Source: an uncultured Lachnospiraceae bacterium (GTDB taxonomy: Bacteria; Bacillota; Clostridia; Lachnospirales; Lachnospiraceae). Taken from it: a stretch of 6,900 nucleotides of DNA. This document shows, piece after piece, positions 6,771 through 6,900 of this stretch. The notes below the pieces were generated by a model. That model was not told the DNA's origin. It did not search any database and saw nothing but the letters and a program-made list of their open reading frames with translations. The stretch spans positions 1-6,900 of the forward strand of contig CABUZU010000103.1 in NCBI GenBank assembly GCA_902496125.1, in the 5' to 3' direction. Both the position numbers and the translations under genes were made by a program. Positions within the stretch are counted from its first letter, which is position 1, and each line of letters starts with the position of its first letter.

Positions 6771-6900
6771 TTTATTTACAAATATTTTTTTTACGATAAA
6801 AACTAATGTATTGGTATATATGCTAATGCCGATTTTAGCATATTTATCAAGTAGTTATAAAAAAATATTTGTAAATAAAATGATGGAATATATCGTTAAA
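6750..6900. repeat. Perfect 42-bp inverted repeat with 67-bp spacer at the right edge
   Basis: Bases 6750-6791 and 6859-6900 are exact reverse complements; the spacer is 6792-6858. The right arm runs to the last base of the window and may continue beyond it. The left arm carries the first codons of the M56 reading frame (minus strand, ATG at 6770). The right arm carries the same codons on the plus strand (ATG 6880, MMEYIVK, running off the edge). The spacer itself is an open continuation of the M56 frame on the minus strand. This looks like a fold-back (snap-back) duplication: either an assembly or amplification chimera at a contig end, or a genuine inverted duplication. It lacks the shape of a terminator, because the stem is far longer than needed and covers coding sequence. 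Confidence 0.9.

Noticed and set aside
6792..6858. Invertible promoter (phase-variation switch) in the spacer of the palindrome
   Set aside because: I see no convincing -35/-10 pair in the spacer, it continues the M56 reading frame, and no recombinase gene is in the window. Kept only as an alternative for the palindrome.
1..6900. CRISPR array, tRNA or rRNA gene, insertion sequence
   Set aside because: No spaced direct repeats, tRNA cloverleaf, rRNA segments or transposase frames were seen on either strand.

Overview
The window comes from a low-GC Gram-positive anaerobe of the class Clostridia, most likely a Lachnospiraceae-type organism. Three things point there: the AT-rich codon use, the strong AGGAGG ribosome binding sites, and the combination of a SCIFF peptide system, a fused SecDF and a T-box leader. 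Every gene I can support lies on the minus strand, so transcription runs from high to low coordinates. Genus and species cannot be read from the window.

Layout in transcription order. At the right edge (6750-6900) is a perfect 42-bp inverted repeat around a 67-bp spacer. It duplicates, in opposite orientation, the first codons of an M56-type membrane metallopeptidase gene (6132-6770). The frame of that gene stays open upstream of its first ATG, up to the inversion boundary, so the gene looks 5'-truncated by a fold-back junction. Next comes a small four-helix membrane protein resembling the TIGR04086/DUF3792 family (5776-6108). A strong promoter (5723-5750) then precedes a 47-codon gene (5511-5654) for the SCIFF peptide ('six cysteines in forty-five'). 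It is followed by its radical SAM/SPASM maturase, whose real start is a GTG at 5437. A stem-loop lies between peptide and maturase.

Immediately downstream are secDF (1816-4026, fused SecD+SecF), tgt (667-1812, tRNA-guanine transglycosylase) and yajC (358-642). These are closely spaced, and I see no terminator between scfA and yajC apart from the imperfect stem-loop after scfA. The leftmost 330 bases hold a complete promoter and T-box riboswitch (about 42-327) with a well-formed intrinsic terminator. It controls a gene to the left of the window. The best specifier reading is CUU (Leu), so a leucyl-tRNA synthetase or a leucine/branched-chain amino acid biosynthesis operon is the likely target; this is inference.

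How the parts may work together. The radical SAM enzyme should install thioether bonds in the SCIFF peptide, making a ranthipeptide. The peptide gene is expressed with the Sec export accessory complex (SecDF-YajC) and the queuosine-modification enzyme Tgt. The small membrane protein and the M56 peptidase upstream are candidates for handling the peptide at the membrane, but no sequence feature here proves that. The SCIFF system is a known family; what deserves a second look is its surroundings, the terminal palindrome and the orphan T-box.
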